Position numbers and translations under genes: made by a program
Notes under the pieces: model-generated
Databases searched by the model: none
Seen by the model: only the letters and a program-made list of their open reading frames with translations
Told to the model about the DNA's origin: nothing
NCBI GenBank assembly: GCA_946479725.1
Contig: CAMLHB010000159.1
Span: 1 to 5,573, forward strand
Length of the DNA: 5,573 bases
Direction: 5' to 3'
Origin: an uncultured Actinomycetes bacterium
Lineage (GTDB): Bacteria > Actinomycetota > Thermoleophilia > Solirubrobacterales > 70-9
Shown here: positions 1 to 5,573 of the stretch, one piece after another
How positions within the stretch are numbered: position 1 is the stretch's first letter
How the letters are laid out: every line of letters starts with the position of its first letter

Positions 1-1
1 C

Positions 2-850
2 GCCGTCGCCCTCGCCGGGCTCTCCAACGACAACGCCCAGGGCGAGTACTACCTGCCCGACGTCTTCCCGGCTCTGCGCGAGGGCGGCTACGGCGTCTTC
101 GCCCACAAGGCCGACGACCTCGCGGTGACGATGGGGGTCAACAACCGCGTCGACCTCGCCGCCGTCGAGGCCGAGGGCCGCCGCCGCCTGCTCGAGGCCC
201 ACATGCTGGCCGGGGTCACCGTCACCGACCCAGCCTCGACCTGGGTCGACGCCGGGGTCGAGATCGCCGCCGACGCCCGGATCGAGCCCGGGACGACCCT
301 GACGGGCCAGACCACGATCGCCGCGGGCGCCGTCGTCGGCCCGCTCAGCACCCTGATCGACACCGCCGTCGGCGCCGGCTCCCAGATCCTGCACTCCTAC
401 CTGGTCGAGTGCGAGGTCCGGGCCGGCTGCTCGGTTGGGCCCTTCGCCTACCTGCGCCCCGGCGCCCTGCTCGAGGACGGCGCCAAGGCCGGAACCTTCG
501 TCGAGATCAAGAACTCGCAGGTGGGGGAGGGGACCAAGGTCCCGCACCTCGCCTACGTCGGCGACACCGAGATCGGCCCCGGCAGCAACCTCGGCGCCGG
601 CACGATCACCGCCAACTACGACGGATTCCGCAAGAACCGGACCGTTATTGGCCGCGACGTGCGGATTGGAGTCGACACGATGCTGATCGCGCCGGTAGAA
701 GTCGGCGACGCCGCCTACACTGGCGCTGGCGCAGTGATCAAGGACGACGTGCCCGAGGGGGCTCTCGCCGTCAGTGAGAACGCGCAACGGAACATCGACG
801 GATACGCCGCTCGCAAGGCGGCCGAGATGCGAGAGGACAAGACCCCGTGA
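2..850 (+). CDS. glmU: Bifunctional GlmU, C-terminal part (5' truncated by window edge)
   Basis: GlmU makes UDP-N-acetylglucosamine for peptidoglycan: the C-terminal domain acetylates glucosamine-1-phosphate with acetyl-CoA, and the N-terminal domain adds UMP. The frame is open from base 2, giving 282 visible residues; about 175 N-terminal residues should lie upstream, judging from the roughly 456-residue E. coli protein. Visible residues 1-50 are the end of the uridylyltransferase domain (NAQGEYYLPDVF, then GVNNRVDLA, both family hallmarks). The rest is a left-handed beta-helix of hexapeptide repeats with the acetyltransferase signatures GPFAYLRPGA, FVEIKNS, HLAYVGD (the His at 545-547 matches the catalytic His), GAGTITANYDG and the closing QRNIDGYAARK. 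The stop codon overlaps the GTG start of prs, which implies translational coupling. Identification is by motif recognition and is secure. Confidence 0.97.
   Translation, partial: AVALAGLSNDNAQGEYYLPDVFPALREGGYGVFAHKADDLAVTMGVNNRVDLAAVEAEGRRRLLEAHMLAGVTVTDPASTWVDAGVEIAADARIEPGTTLTGQTTIAAGAVVGPLSTLIDTAVGAGSQILHSYLVECEVRAGCSVGPFAYLRPGALLEDGAKAGTFVEIKNSQVGEGTKVPHLAYVGDTEIGPGSNLGAGTITANYDGFRKNRTVIGRDVRIGVDTMLIAPVEVGDAAYTGAGAVIKDDVPEGALAVSENAQRNIDGYAARKAAEMREDKTP
832..837 (+). promoter_or_regulatory. Ribosome binding site of prs
   Basis: AGAGGA lies inside the end of glmU, 9 nt before the GTG at 847 and 15 nt before the alternative ATG at 853. The spacing favours the GTG start. The match to the Shine-Dalgarno sequence is moderate. 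Confidence 0.5.
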
Positions 851-1872
851 GCATGATCGAGGAGCGCCCGCAGGTGGCGACTGGCATCGACCACGACTAC
901 ACGAAGAAGATGATGGTCTTCGGCGGCCGCTGTTCGATGGACCTCGCCGCCAAGGTCGCCGGCAAGCTCCAGCTCGACCTCGGCCAGGTGACCCTGAAGA
1001 CCTTCGCCGACGGCGAGGTCTACTGCCGCTACGAGGAATCGATTCGCGGCGCCGATGTCTTCCTCGTGCAGTCGACCTGCGCCAACGAGCAGGAAGGGAT
1101 GACCCCGAACGACGCCCTGGTCGAGCTGCTGACGATGATCGACGCCGCCCAGGGCGCCTCCGCGCACCGGATCATCGCCGTCCTCCCCTGGTACGGGTAC
1201 GCGCGCCAGGATAAGAAGTCGGCCCCGCGCGAGCCGATCACGGCGCGGATCGTCGCCAAGTGCCTGGAGGCGGTCGGCGTCGACCGCGTCCTCACCATGG
1301 ACCTCCACGCCGGCCAGGTACAGGGCTTCTTCCACGTCCCGGTCGACCACATGACGGCGATGCCGATGCTGACCCAGTGGTTCATCGACCAAGAACTGAA
1401 CGACGAGCTGGTGATCGTCTCTCCCGACGCCGGCCGGGTCAAGACCGCCCGTAACTTCGCCCGCCGCATCGGCACCCAGTGGGCGGTGATGGAGAAGGAG
1501 CGCCCGGCCCAGGCCGTGGCCGAGATCGGCTACGTGGTCGGCGACGTCAAGGGCAAGACCGCCGTGTTGGTCGACGACATGATCGCCACCGCCGGCACTC
1601 TCTGCGCCGCCGCCCAGACCGTGATCGACGAGGGCGCCGCCCGGGTGATCGCCTGCGCCACCCACGGCGTCTTCTCCGGCAACGCCTACGAGCGCCTCGC
1701 CAACTCGGCGATCGAGCGGATCGTCGTCACCGACACGATGCCGCTGCGCCCCGGCGCCCCGGACAACATCACCGTCCTCTCCACCGCCAGCACCTTCGCC
1801 GACTCGATCCGCCGCATCTTCACCGACGACTCGGTGAGCGAGATCTTCGCCGGCGAGAACCAACTGTTCTGA
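847..1872 (+). CDS. prs: Ribose-phosphate pyrophosphokinase (PRPP synthetase)
   Basis: This cytosolic enzyme transfers pyrophosphate from ATP to ribose-5-phosphate to make PRPP, the precursor of purines, pyrimidines, His, Trp and NAD. The 341-residue protein shows the family motifs in order: [16 protein letters not shown] (53-68), the ATP-binding [11 protein letters not shown] (114-124), [12 protein letters not shown] (151-162), a flexible-loop K-x-R (K217, R219), and the PRPP-binding loop [10 protein letters not shown] (242-251). The loop has Ala247 where many homologues have Asp. The N-terminus is about 15-20 residues longer than in typical 310-320-residue enzymes. GTG at 847 is preferred because it overlaps the glmU stop (GTGA) and fits the AGAGGA spacing; ATG at 853 is the alternative and shortens the protein by two residues. 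The glmU-prs pairing is a classic conserved arrangement. Confidence 0.97.
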   Translation: MSMIEERPQVATGIDHDYTKKMMVFGGRCSMDLAAKVAGKLQLDLGQVTLKTFADGEVYCRYEESIRGADVFLVQSTCANEQEGMTPNDALVELLTMIDAAQGASAHRIIAVLPWYGYARQDKKSAPREPITARIVAKCLEAVGVDRVLTMDLHAGQVQGFFHVPVDHMTAMPMLTQWFIDQELNDELVIVSPDAGRVKTARNFARRIGTQWAVMEKERPAQAVAEIGYVVGDVKGKTAVLVDDMIATAGTLCAAAQTVIDEGAARVIACATHGVFSGNAYERLANSAIERIVVTDTMPLRPGAPDNITVLSTASTFADSIRRIFTDDSVSEIFAGENQLF

Positions 1873-1882
1873 GCGCCGCCCC

Positions 1883-1892
1883 GGAAGAGGAG
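1883..1892 (+). promoter_or_regulatory. Ribosome binding site that sets the GDPD start
   Basis: GGAAGAGGAG is a strong purine-rich Shine-Dalgarno sequence. It lies 10 nt beyond the prs stop and ends 6 nt before CTG 1899. It is the main reason for placing the GDPD start there, because no ATG, GTG or TTG is available nearby in frame. Confidence 0.55.
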
Positions 1893-1898
1893 CGCAAG

Positions 1899-2618
1899 CT
1901 GCGCCTGGTCGGCCACAAGGGGGCCGACCTCGTCGCGCCCGGGAACACGGTTGAGAGCTTCCGGGCGGCGGTCGAGCACGGGGTGCAGATGATCGAGATG
2001 GACGTGCTCTGGCTGCCGGACGCGCACCTGCCGCTGGAGCAGCGGCACCCGTTGGTGATCGCCCACGACTGGGCCGACGCCGAGCGGCGCACGCCGCTGA
2101 AGTTGACCGAGGCGCTCGACGCCTTCCTCGAGCCGCCGCTGCACGAGGTCGAGATCGACCTCGACATCAAGCTGCCGGGGAGGGAGGAGGAGCTGGTCGA
2201 TGCGCTGCGCGAGCGCGGGCTGATCGAGCGGTCGATGATCTCGACGATGGAGATGCACACGCTGAAACGGATCCTCGAGCTGGAACCAGGGCTGCGGCGC
2301 GGCTGGACCTATCCCAAAGTCACCAAGGACTGGAACTCGAAGCGCTGGGCGAAGGCGGGGATCCTGGCGGCGCTGGTGGCGATGCGCCAGCGCCTGCCCG
2401 GCCTCGCCGCCGAGAAGCTGCCGCAGTTCGGGGTCGAGGCGATGTGGGTCTACCACCCGCTGGTCTCGCCGCGGCTGGCGCGGATCTGCAGCCTCGCCGA
2501 GGTCGAGTTGATCGCCTGGACGGTCGACGACCTACCGCGAATGCGAAAGCTCGTCGCCTCAGGCGTCCACGGCCTCTGCTCGAACGACCCTCGCCTGTTT
2601 CAGCAACTCCGAGATTGA
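1899..2618 (+). CDS. Glycerophosphodiester phosphodiesterase (GDPD) family protein
   Basis: GDPD enzymes hydrolyse glycerophosphodiesters, released from phospholipids, to glycerol-3-phosphate and an alcohol. No signal peptide is seen, so it is probably cytosolic. The chosen start gives 239 residues, a normal GDPD length, beginning (CTG)[16 protein letters not shown], exactly where family members usually begin. The HR-ExD-H signature is present as H6-K7, E33-x-D35 and H56-D57. The C-terminal barrel strands are visible in IAWTVDD and [10 protein letters not shown]. Deviations: Lys7 replaces the usual Arg, PGNT replaces PENT, and Asp89 in LDIK sits where a metal-binding Glu is usual. It follows prs by 26 nt and is probably cotranscribed with it. 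CTG at 1869, overlapping the prs stop, is a second possible start but lacks a clear ribosome binding site. The family call is firm; substrate and full activity are not established, and the start is moderately certain. Confidence 0.88.
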   Translation: MRLVGHKGADLVAPGNTVESFRAAVEHGVQMIEMDVLWLPDAHLPLEQRHPLVIAHDWADAERRTPLKLTEALDAFLEPPLHEVEIDLDIKLPGREEELVDALRERGLIERSMISTMEMHTLKRILELEPGLRRGWTYPKVTKDWNSKRWAKAGILAALVAMRQRLPGLAAEKLPQFGVEAMWVYHPLVSPRLARICSLAEVELIAWTVDDLPRMRKLVASGVHGLCSNDPRLFQQLRD

Positions 2619-2647
2619 GTCCCCTATAGGGGCCCAAAGTTCGGAGT
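2606..2647. terminator. Candidate bidirectional terminator between convergent genes
   Basis: The perfect 12-bp palindrome CCCCTATAGGGG (2621-2632) is nested inside a 7-bp inverted repeat, ACTCCGA (2606-2612) and TCGGAGT (2641-2647). The structure occupies the 34-bp gap between the GDPD stop and the stop of the minus-strand membrane-protein gene, where a two-way terminator is expected. There is no T-tract on either strand, so intrinsic termination would be atypical. Confidence 0.45.
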
Positions 2648-2652
2648 CGTGA

Positions 2653-3522
2653 CTAGGCAACTCCCGGGGTCGCGCCGGGCGGCGTCGTCTTGCCGCGGCC
2701 GCGACCTTTGACCTTGACCGCCGACTCCAGGTCCTCCTGGGTGAAGCCGCCGACGACCTCGCCGTCGAGGGCGTAGCGGTAGAGGGCGACGCCGAAGATG
2801 CCGCTGAGGGCGCGGGAGACGAGCAGCGAGATCGCCAGCACCAGCGCCCCGACGATCACCAGCAGGGCGCCGAGGAAGGCAGCCGAGGCCCAGACCGCGA
2901 TCCCGCCGACGATGAGGAGGACCCCCGGCAGGACGCCGAGCAGGAAGACGGCGGCGCCGATCGCGATGTTGCCGGTGATCTGCTGGCCCCAGCGCTGGCG
3001 GAAGAGCGAGGCCGAGCGCTTGATCGTCTCGAACGGTCCGGTGCCCTCGATCGCGATCACCGGCACCGCCAAAAAGGTGACGAGGGACCAGGCCATGCCG
3101 ACCAGGCGGGCGGCGATCTGACCGAACGTCCCGCCCTGGTTCTCGAGCAGGTTCATGACCAGGCTGATCGCCGCCGCGACCGCGGCCCAGCCGCTGATCT
3201 GGGCGAGCCGGGTGCGGGAGACGGCGAGGCCGTCGGCGACGGTCGCCTGCTGGCCGCGGAAGATCATGTCGGCGCAGGCGGCGAGCCCGACGCTGAAGTA
3301 GAAGCCGACGAAGCTGAGGACGTAGACGCCGACAACGATGATCGGGATCGCCCCCGCGACCTGGTCTTCCTCCCAGAGGTAGAGGCCGGGAGCGAGGAAG
3401 ACGATTGCCAGCAAGGTCGTCGCGACGCCGCCGTAGAGCGGGAAGCGGATCAGCGAGGGGTTCTCCTTCAAGAGGCCCCAGCTCTTCTTGGTCAGACCCC
3501 AACCGCGTTTGATCCTGCTCAT
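2653..3522 (-). CDS. Polytopic membrane protein, DUF6159-like
   Basis: This is a 289-residue integral membrane protein of unknown function. It opens with MSRIKRGWGLTKKSWGLLKE followed by NPSLIRFPL, a cytoplasmic start that I recognise as typical of the DUF6159 family. About six hydrophobic segments can be seen, near residues 30-48, 57-80, 107-125, 138-157, 183-208 and 211-236. A conserved-looking loop, EGTGPFETIKRSASLFRQRWGQQ (159-181), precedes helix five. The basic Gly/Lys/Arg-rich tail (268-289) is probably cytoplasmic. The start at 3522 is set by an AAGGAGG 4 nt upstream; longer in-frame starts up to 3645 would run through the end of the upstream gene. It is the second gene of an operon, 25 nt after the UbiB-family kinase. 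The membrane nature is certain from the sequence; the family name comes from recall of its motif and is less sure. Confidence 0.8.
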   Translation of the reverse strand: MSRIKRGWGLTKKSWGLLKENPSLIRFPLYGGVATTLLAIVFLAPGLYLWEEDQVAGAIPIIVVGVYVLSFVGFYFSVGLAACADMIFRGQQATVADGLAVSRTRLAQISGWAAVAAAISLVMNLLENQGGTFGQIAARLVGMAWSLVTFLAVPVIAIEGTGPFETIKRSASLFRQRWGQQITGNIAIGAAVFLLGVLPGVLLIVGGIAVWASAAFLGALLVIVGALVLAISLLVSRALSGIFGVALYRYALDGEVVGGFTQEDLESAVKVKGRGRGKTTPPGATPGVA

Positions 3523-3526
3523 CGCT

Positions 3527-3533
3527 CCTCCTT
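3527..3533 (-). promoter_or_regulatory. Strong ribosome binding site of the DUF6159-like gene
   Basis: On the minus strand this reads AAGGAGG followed by AGCG and then ATG. It is the best Shine-Dalgarno match in the window and fixes the start at 3522. It lies within the 25-nt gap after the kinase stop, so the second gene can be translated independently. Confidence 0.85.
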
Positions 3534-3547
3534 CGAACTGGTTCGGC

Positions 3548-4966
3548 TCAGAGCGCTTCGGCCAAACCGGGCGCCCGCTTGAGCCCTCTTTCCTCGAAGT
3601 ACTCCCATTCCTGCTGCCCCAGCTCGGTCGCCGGCGTATCCGCATAGACCCACTCGCGGAAGATCCGGTGCCAGTTGCGCTTCGCCCGCAGCTGGCCGAG
3701 CACCGCGACGACGCCGATTTCCATCCGCCGTCCCATCAGCTCCTCGGCCGGGATCGACTCGCGCCGCATCAGCTCGTAGAACTCCGAGCGCGGGTCGTGG
3801 GTCGACTCGATGATCTTCATCACCCGCCGTGGGGTGATTTCGATCTCGCGGTCCTCGATGTACCAGCCGCCGACCGCGCCCATGTGCTCGAGCAGGCGCT
3901 CGGCGTCGAGCTTGGAGGGCTTCTTGATGAAGCCGAGATCGTGGAGGGCGGCCCGGAACGATTCCGGGTCGTCGCGGGAGGCGGCGTCGAAGGCCCGCTG
4001 CTCGAGCAGGATCTGCTCGCGGTCGAGCTTCTTCGTCATCCCGAAGTCGAGGAAGGCGACGCGGCCGTCGTCCATCAGGATGTAGTTGCCCGGGTGAGGG
4101 TCGGCGTTGAAGTGCTGGAGGTTGAACATCGCGCCGATGCTGCCGCGGAAGACGATCTCGCCGAAGCGGCTGCGCTCCTCGTGCGGCAGCTTCTTCGTCT
4201 CCTCGAAGTCGCGGCCGCTGACCAGCTCGGTGACGAGCACGCGGCGGCGGGAGAGCCGGGTGAGGACTTCGGGCACGTAGATGAAGGGGTGCTCGCGGTA
4301 GGCGCGGGCGAAGGAGCGCTGGTTCTGGGCCTCGTACTCGTAGTCGAGCTCCTCCATCACCCGCTCGCGGATCTCCTCGGCGATCGCCTTGGCGTCGAGC
4401 CCCGGGGCCAGCGCCCGCGCCAGCCGCACCAGGGTGCCGGCGTTGCGGAGGTCGGCGTCGAGCGCCTCGGCAATCCCCGGGTACTGGATCTTCACCGCGA
4501 CCTGGCGGCCGTCGAGCAGCTCGGCCCGGTGGACCTGGCCGATCGAAGCGGCGGCGAAGGCCTCGGTCTCGAACTCGGCGAAGAGCTCGGAGAGCGGTTC
4601 CCCGTCGTACTCCTCCTCGAGCACCTTCTCGACCTTCTCCCATGGCATCGAGGGGGCGTCGGTGCGCAGTTTCGCCAGCTGCTCCTGGTAGATGTCGCGG
4701 TACTCCTCGGGGATGAACTCGGTGTCGATGAAGGAGGCGAACTGGCCGAGCTTCATCGCCGCGCCCTTCATCTGGCCGAGCGCCCCGACCATCTTCATCG
4801 CCGTCTCCAGGTGGCGCTGCTCGAGCCGCTCTTTGCTGTCTTCCTCCGAGCGGCCGACGTTGGCGGCTTTGGTGCCGGCATAGCGGGCCCCCTGCACGCC
4901 GACGATCGAGCCCAGCTTGGCGGAGCGCCGAATTCGTCCCTTGGGGATCTTCGATTCGTCGGCCAT
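3548..4966 (-). CDS. UbiB/ADCK (ABC1/AarF) family atypical protein kinase-like protein
   Basis: Members of this family are ATP-binding kinase-like proteins that support quinone or lipid biosynthesis and handling (UbiB, Coq8/ADCK3). The 472-residue protein carries the diagnostic set: KxGQ motif MKLGQF (71-76), the Ala-rich nucleotide loop AAASIGQVH (138-146) in place of a Gly-rich loop, VAVK with Lys159, ExD motif ELDYEYEAQN (206-215), catalytic loop FNADPHPGN (286-294) and metal-binding LDFGM (306-310). All expected key residues are present, so it should bind ATP. No hydrophobic helix pair is seen at the C-terminus, unlike E. coli UbiB. ATG 4966 is chosen because the family-like sequence starts there (IPKGRIRRSAKLG). 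The frame remains open to 5137, but that stretch is low-complexity Arg/Gly/Pro and lies in a palindromic repeat. No clear ribosome binding site precedes 4966, so a short-leader or leaderless transcript is possible. The physiological substrate is unknown. Confidence 0.94.
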   Translation of the reverse strand: MADESKIPKGRIRRSAKLGSIVGVQGARYAGTKAANVGRSEEDSKERLEQRHLETAMKMVGALGQMKGAAMKLGQFASFIDTEFIPEEYRDIYQEQLAKLRTDAPSMPWEKVEKVLEEEYDGEPLSELFAEFETEAFAAASIGQVHRAELLDGRQVAVKIQYPGIAEALDADLRNAGTLVRLARALAPGLDAKAIAEEIRERVMEELDYEYEAQNQRSFARAYREHPFIYVPEVLTRLSRRRVLVTELVSGRDFEETKKLPHEERSRFGEIVFRGSIGAMFNLQHFNADPHPGNYILMDDGRVAFLDFGMTKKLDREQILLEQRAFDAASRDDPESFRAALHDLGFIKKPSKLDAERLLEHMGAVGGWYIEDREIEITPRRVMKIIESTHDPRSEFYELMRRESIPAEELMGRRMEIGVVAVLGQLRAKRNWHRIFREWVYADTPATELGQQEWEYFEERGLKRAPGLAEAL

Positions 4967-4980
4967 CGGATGCCAAGGTT

Positions 4981-5171
4981 GCCACAGGCGCCGTGAGAGC
5001 CTGTTCCAGCTTCCCCCGCGCACGCCTGGCGGCGCCGGACACACTGCGCGGGGCGGCGTCCTCAGTCGGCCAAATAGCGCTGCTATTCGGCCTCCCTGCG
5101 TCCTACCCCCGCTTGGTCCGCCGCTCGCCAGTCGCACACGCGGGAAGCTGGAACAGGCTCTTCGCAGTGGC
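4981..5171. repeat. 191-bp element with long gapped inverted repeats in the divergent intergenic region
   Basis: A perfect 20-bp inverted repeat, AGAGCCTGTTCCAGCTTCCC (4996-5015) against its complement at 5142-5161, is separated by 126 bp. The symmetry continues inward after a 2-nt offset (GCG) and outward with a gap: GCCAC at 4981-4985 pairs with GTGGC at 5167-5171. Within it lie an inner hairpin (5068-5092) and two direct copies of GCGTCCT (5056-5062, 5098-5104). It fills most of the 227 bp between the kinase and rplY starts. I see no convincing gene in it, no transposase and no clean flanking target duplication. It could be a MITE-like or REP-like interspersed repeat, or a cruciform/RNA structure at a divergent promoter. 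The repeat is visible directly; its class is unknown. Confidence 0.8.
5068..5092. repeat. Inner stem-loop of the palindromic element
   Basis: GGCCAAATAGC and GCTATTCGGCC form an 11-bp stem with a single A-C mismatch around a 3-nt GCT loop. It lies near the centre of the larger inverted repeat. The A/T-rich core (AAATAG) stands out against the GC-rich surroundings. Confidence 0.7.
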
Positions 5172-5177
5172 TTTCTC

Positions 5178-5183
5178 TATCCT
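5178..5183 (+). promoter_or_regulatory. Possible -10 element for rplY
   Basis: TATCCT fits the TAnnnT pattern of a sigma-70-type -10 box and ends 10 nt before the rplY ATG. Transcription would then begin only a few bases before the start codon. No convincing -35 hexamer is seen at the usual distance; that position falls in the right arm of the inverted repeat. Tentative. Confidence 0.35.
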
Positions 5184-5193
5184 CTCCCGTCCG

Positions 5194-5573
5194 ATGGCCA
5201 GCAAACGCTCCACCTTGAAAGCCGCACCCCGCGCCGACTTCGGCTCGCGCGCCTCGCGCCGCATGCGCCGCGACGGCGTCGTCCCGGGCGTCGTCTACGC
5301 GGGCGGCAAAGAGGCAAAGCCCTTCCAGGTCGCCGAACGCGACGTGCGCGTGCTCTTCGGAGAGGGGGCGGCGCTGTTCGACCTCGAGATCAAGGGCAGC
5401 AAAGCCGTCCCGGTTGTGGTCAAGGAGCAGCAGCATCATCCGGTCCGCGGCAGCATCCAGCACCTCGACCTGATGCAGGTGAAACTGGACGAGGCGATCC
5501 AGGCCGAGGTCGTGATCGAGCTCGAGGGCGTCGACAGCGCCCCTGGTGTCAAGGGAGGCGGCGTGCTCGAGCA
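5194..5573 (+). CDS. rplY: 50S ribosomal protein L25 (TL5/CTC type), 3' truncated by window edge
   Basis: L25 binds 5S rRNA in the large ribosomal subunit; longer members carry an additional C-terminal beta domain and are called TL5 or CTC. The 126 complete visible codons start MASKRSTLKAAPRADFGSRA and continue with the L25 hallmarks SRRMRRDGVVPGVVYAGG (21-38), KEQQHHPVRGSIQHLDLM (77-94) and VKLDEAIQAEVVIELEG (96-112). The sequence past residue 95 shows the second domain beginning, so the long TL5/CTC form is expected, about 200 residues in all. No Shine-Dalgarno sequence precedes ATG 5194 (the upstream bases are pyrimidine-rich), in keeping with a leaderless or near-leaderless mRNA. In many Gram-positive bacteria this gene directly follows prs and precedes pth; here prs is 3.3 kb away, so rplY needs its own promoter. 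Confidence 0.96.
   Translation, partial: MASKRSTLKAAPRADFGSRASRRMRRDGVVPGVVYAGGKEAKPFQVAERDVRVLFGEGAALFDLEIKGSKAVPVVVKEQQHHPVRGSIQHLDLMQVKLDEAIQAEVVIELEGVDSAPGVKGGGVLE

Noticed and set aside
715..1863. A 382-codon open frame on the minus strand opposite prs
   Set aside because: It is the complement of a clear prs gene, rich in His/Gly/Asp/Val without motifs; a GC-driven shadow.
1479..1898. Reading the GDPD gene from the far-upstream ATG at 1479
   Set aside because: That would overlap prs by about 390 bases with Arg/His/Asp-rich shadow sequence and give an N-terminal extension unlike any GDPD.
3488..4996. A 502-codon open frame on the plus strand opposite the UbiB-family kinase
   Set aside because: Its composition (Leu/Val/Glu/Gly/His/Arg-rich, no recognisable motifs) is that of an antisense shadow in GC-rich DNA; the minus-strand frame carries all UbiB motifs.
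3519..5042. A 507-codon minus-strand frame overlapping the kinase in another frame
   Set aside because: Arg/Pro/Gly/Ala-rich sequence without motifs, offset from the real kinase frame; a frame shadow.
4967..5137. A 57-codon N-terminal extension of the kinase to an upstream ATG
   Set aside because: It is low-complexity and runs through the inverted-repeat element; family-like sequence starts at the 4966 ATG.
4981..5171. CRISPR array or insertion sequence in the divergent intergenic region
   Set aside because: There are only two inverted arms rather than regularly spaced direct repeats, and no transposase coding capacity or clear target duplication.
5083..5463. A 126-codon minus-strand frame opposite rplY
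   Set aside because: The plus strand encodes unmistakable ribosomal protein L25; the antisense frame shows no family motif.

Overview
The window is GC-rich, densely coded bacterial chromosome. The strong third-position G/C bias, the protein types (TL5/CTC-type L25, a UbiB-family kinase, a DUF6159-like membrane protein) and weak or absent ribosome binding sites suggest an actinobacterium, possibly a Thermoleophilia/Solirubrobacterales-like lineage. That placement is inference; no rRNA or other decisive marker is present.

Left part, plus strand: the C-terminal two thirds of glmU (UDP-GlcNAc biosynthesis), overlapping by four bases prs (PRPP synthetase), followed by a glycerophosphodiester phosphodiesterase (GDPD)-family gene. 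The GDPD reading frame has no ATG, GTG or TTG in a sensible place. The best start is a CTG at 1899 behind a purine-rich Shine-Dalgarno sequence. The three genes look like one transcription unit that ends at a symmetric hairpin (2606-2647).

Middle part, minus strand: a two-gene operon read right to left, first a complete UbiB/ADCK (ABC1) atypical kinase, then 25 nt later a six-helix DUF6159-like membrane protein with a textbook AAGGAGG. It converges with the GDPD gene at the hairpin.

Right part: a 227-bp divergent intergenic region (4967-5193). Most of it is a 191-bp element with long gapped inverted repeats and an inner hairpin. It is followed by the start of rplY (ribosomal protein L25), which appears to have a very short leader or none.

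The glmU-prs-rplY(ctc) order is a well-known conserved neighbourhood in Gram-positive bacteria, often followed by pth. Here it is interrupted by the GDPD gene, the inverted UbiB/DUF6159 pair and the palindromic element. Nothing in the window is clearly a new defence or mobile system. The items most worth a second look are the palindromic element, the interrupted gene order, the CTG start and the altered active-site residues of the GDPD protein.
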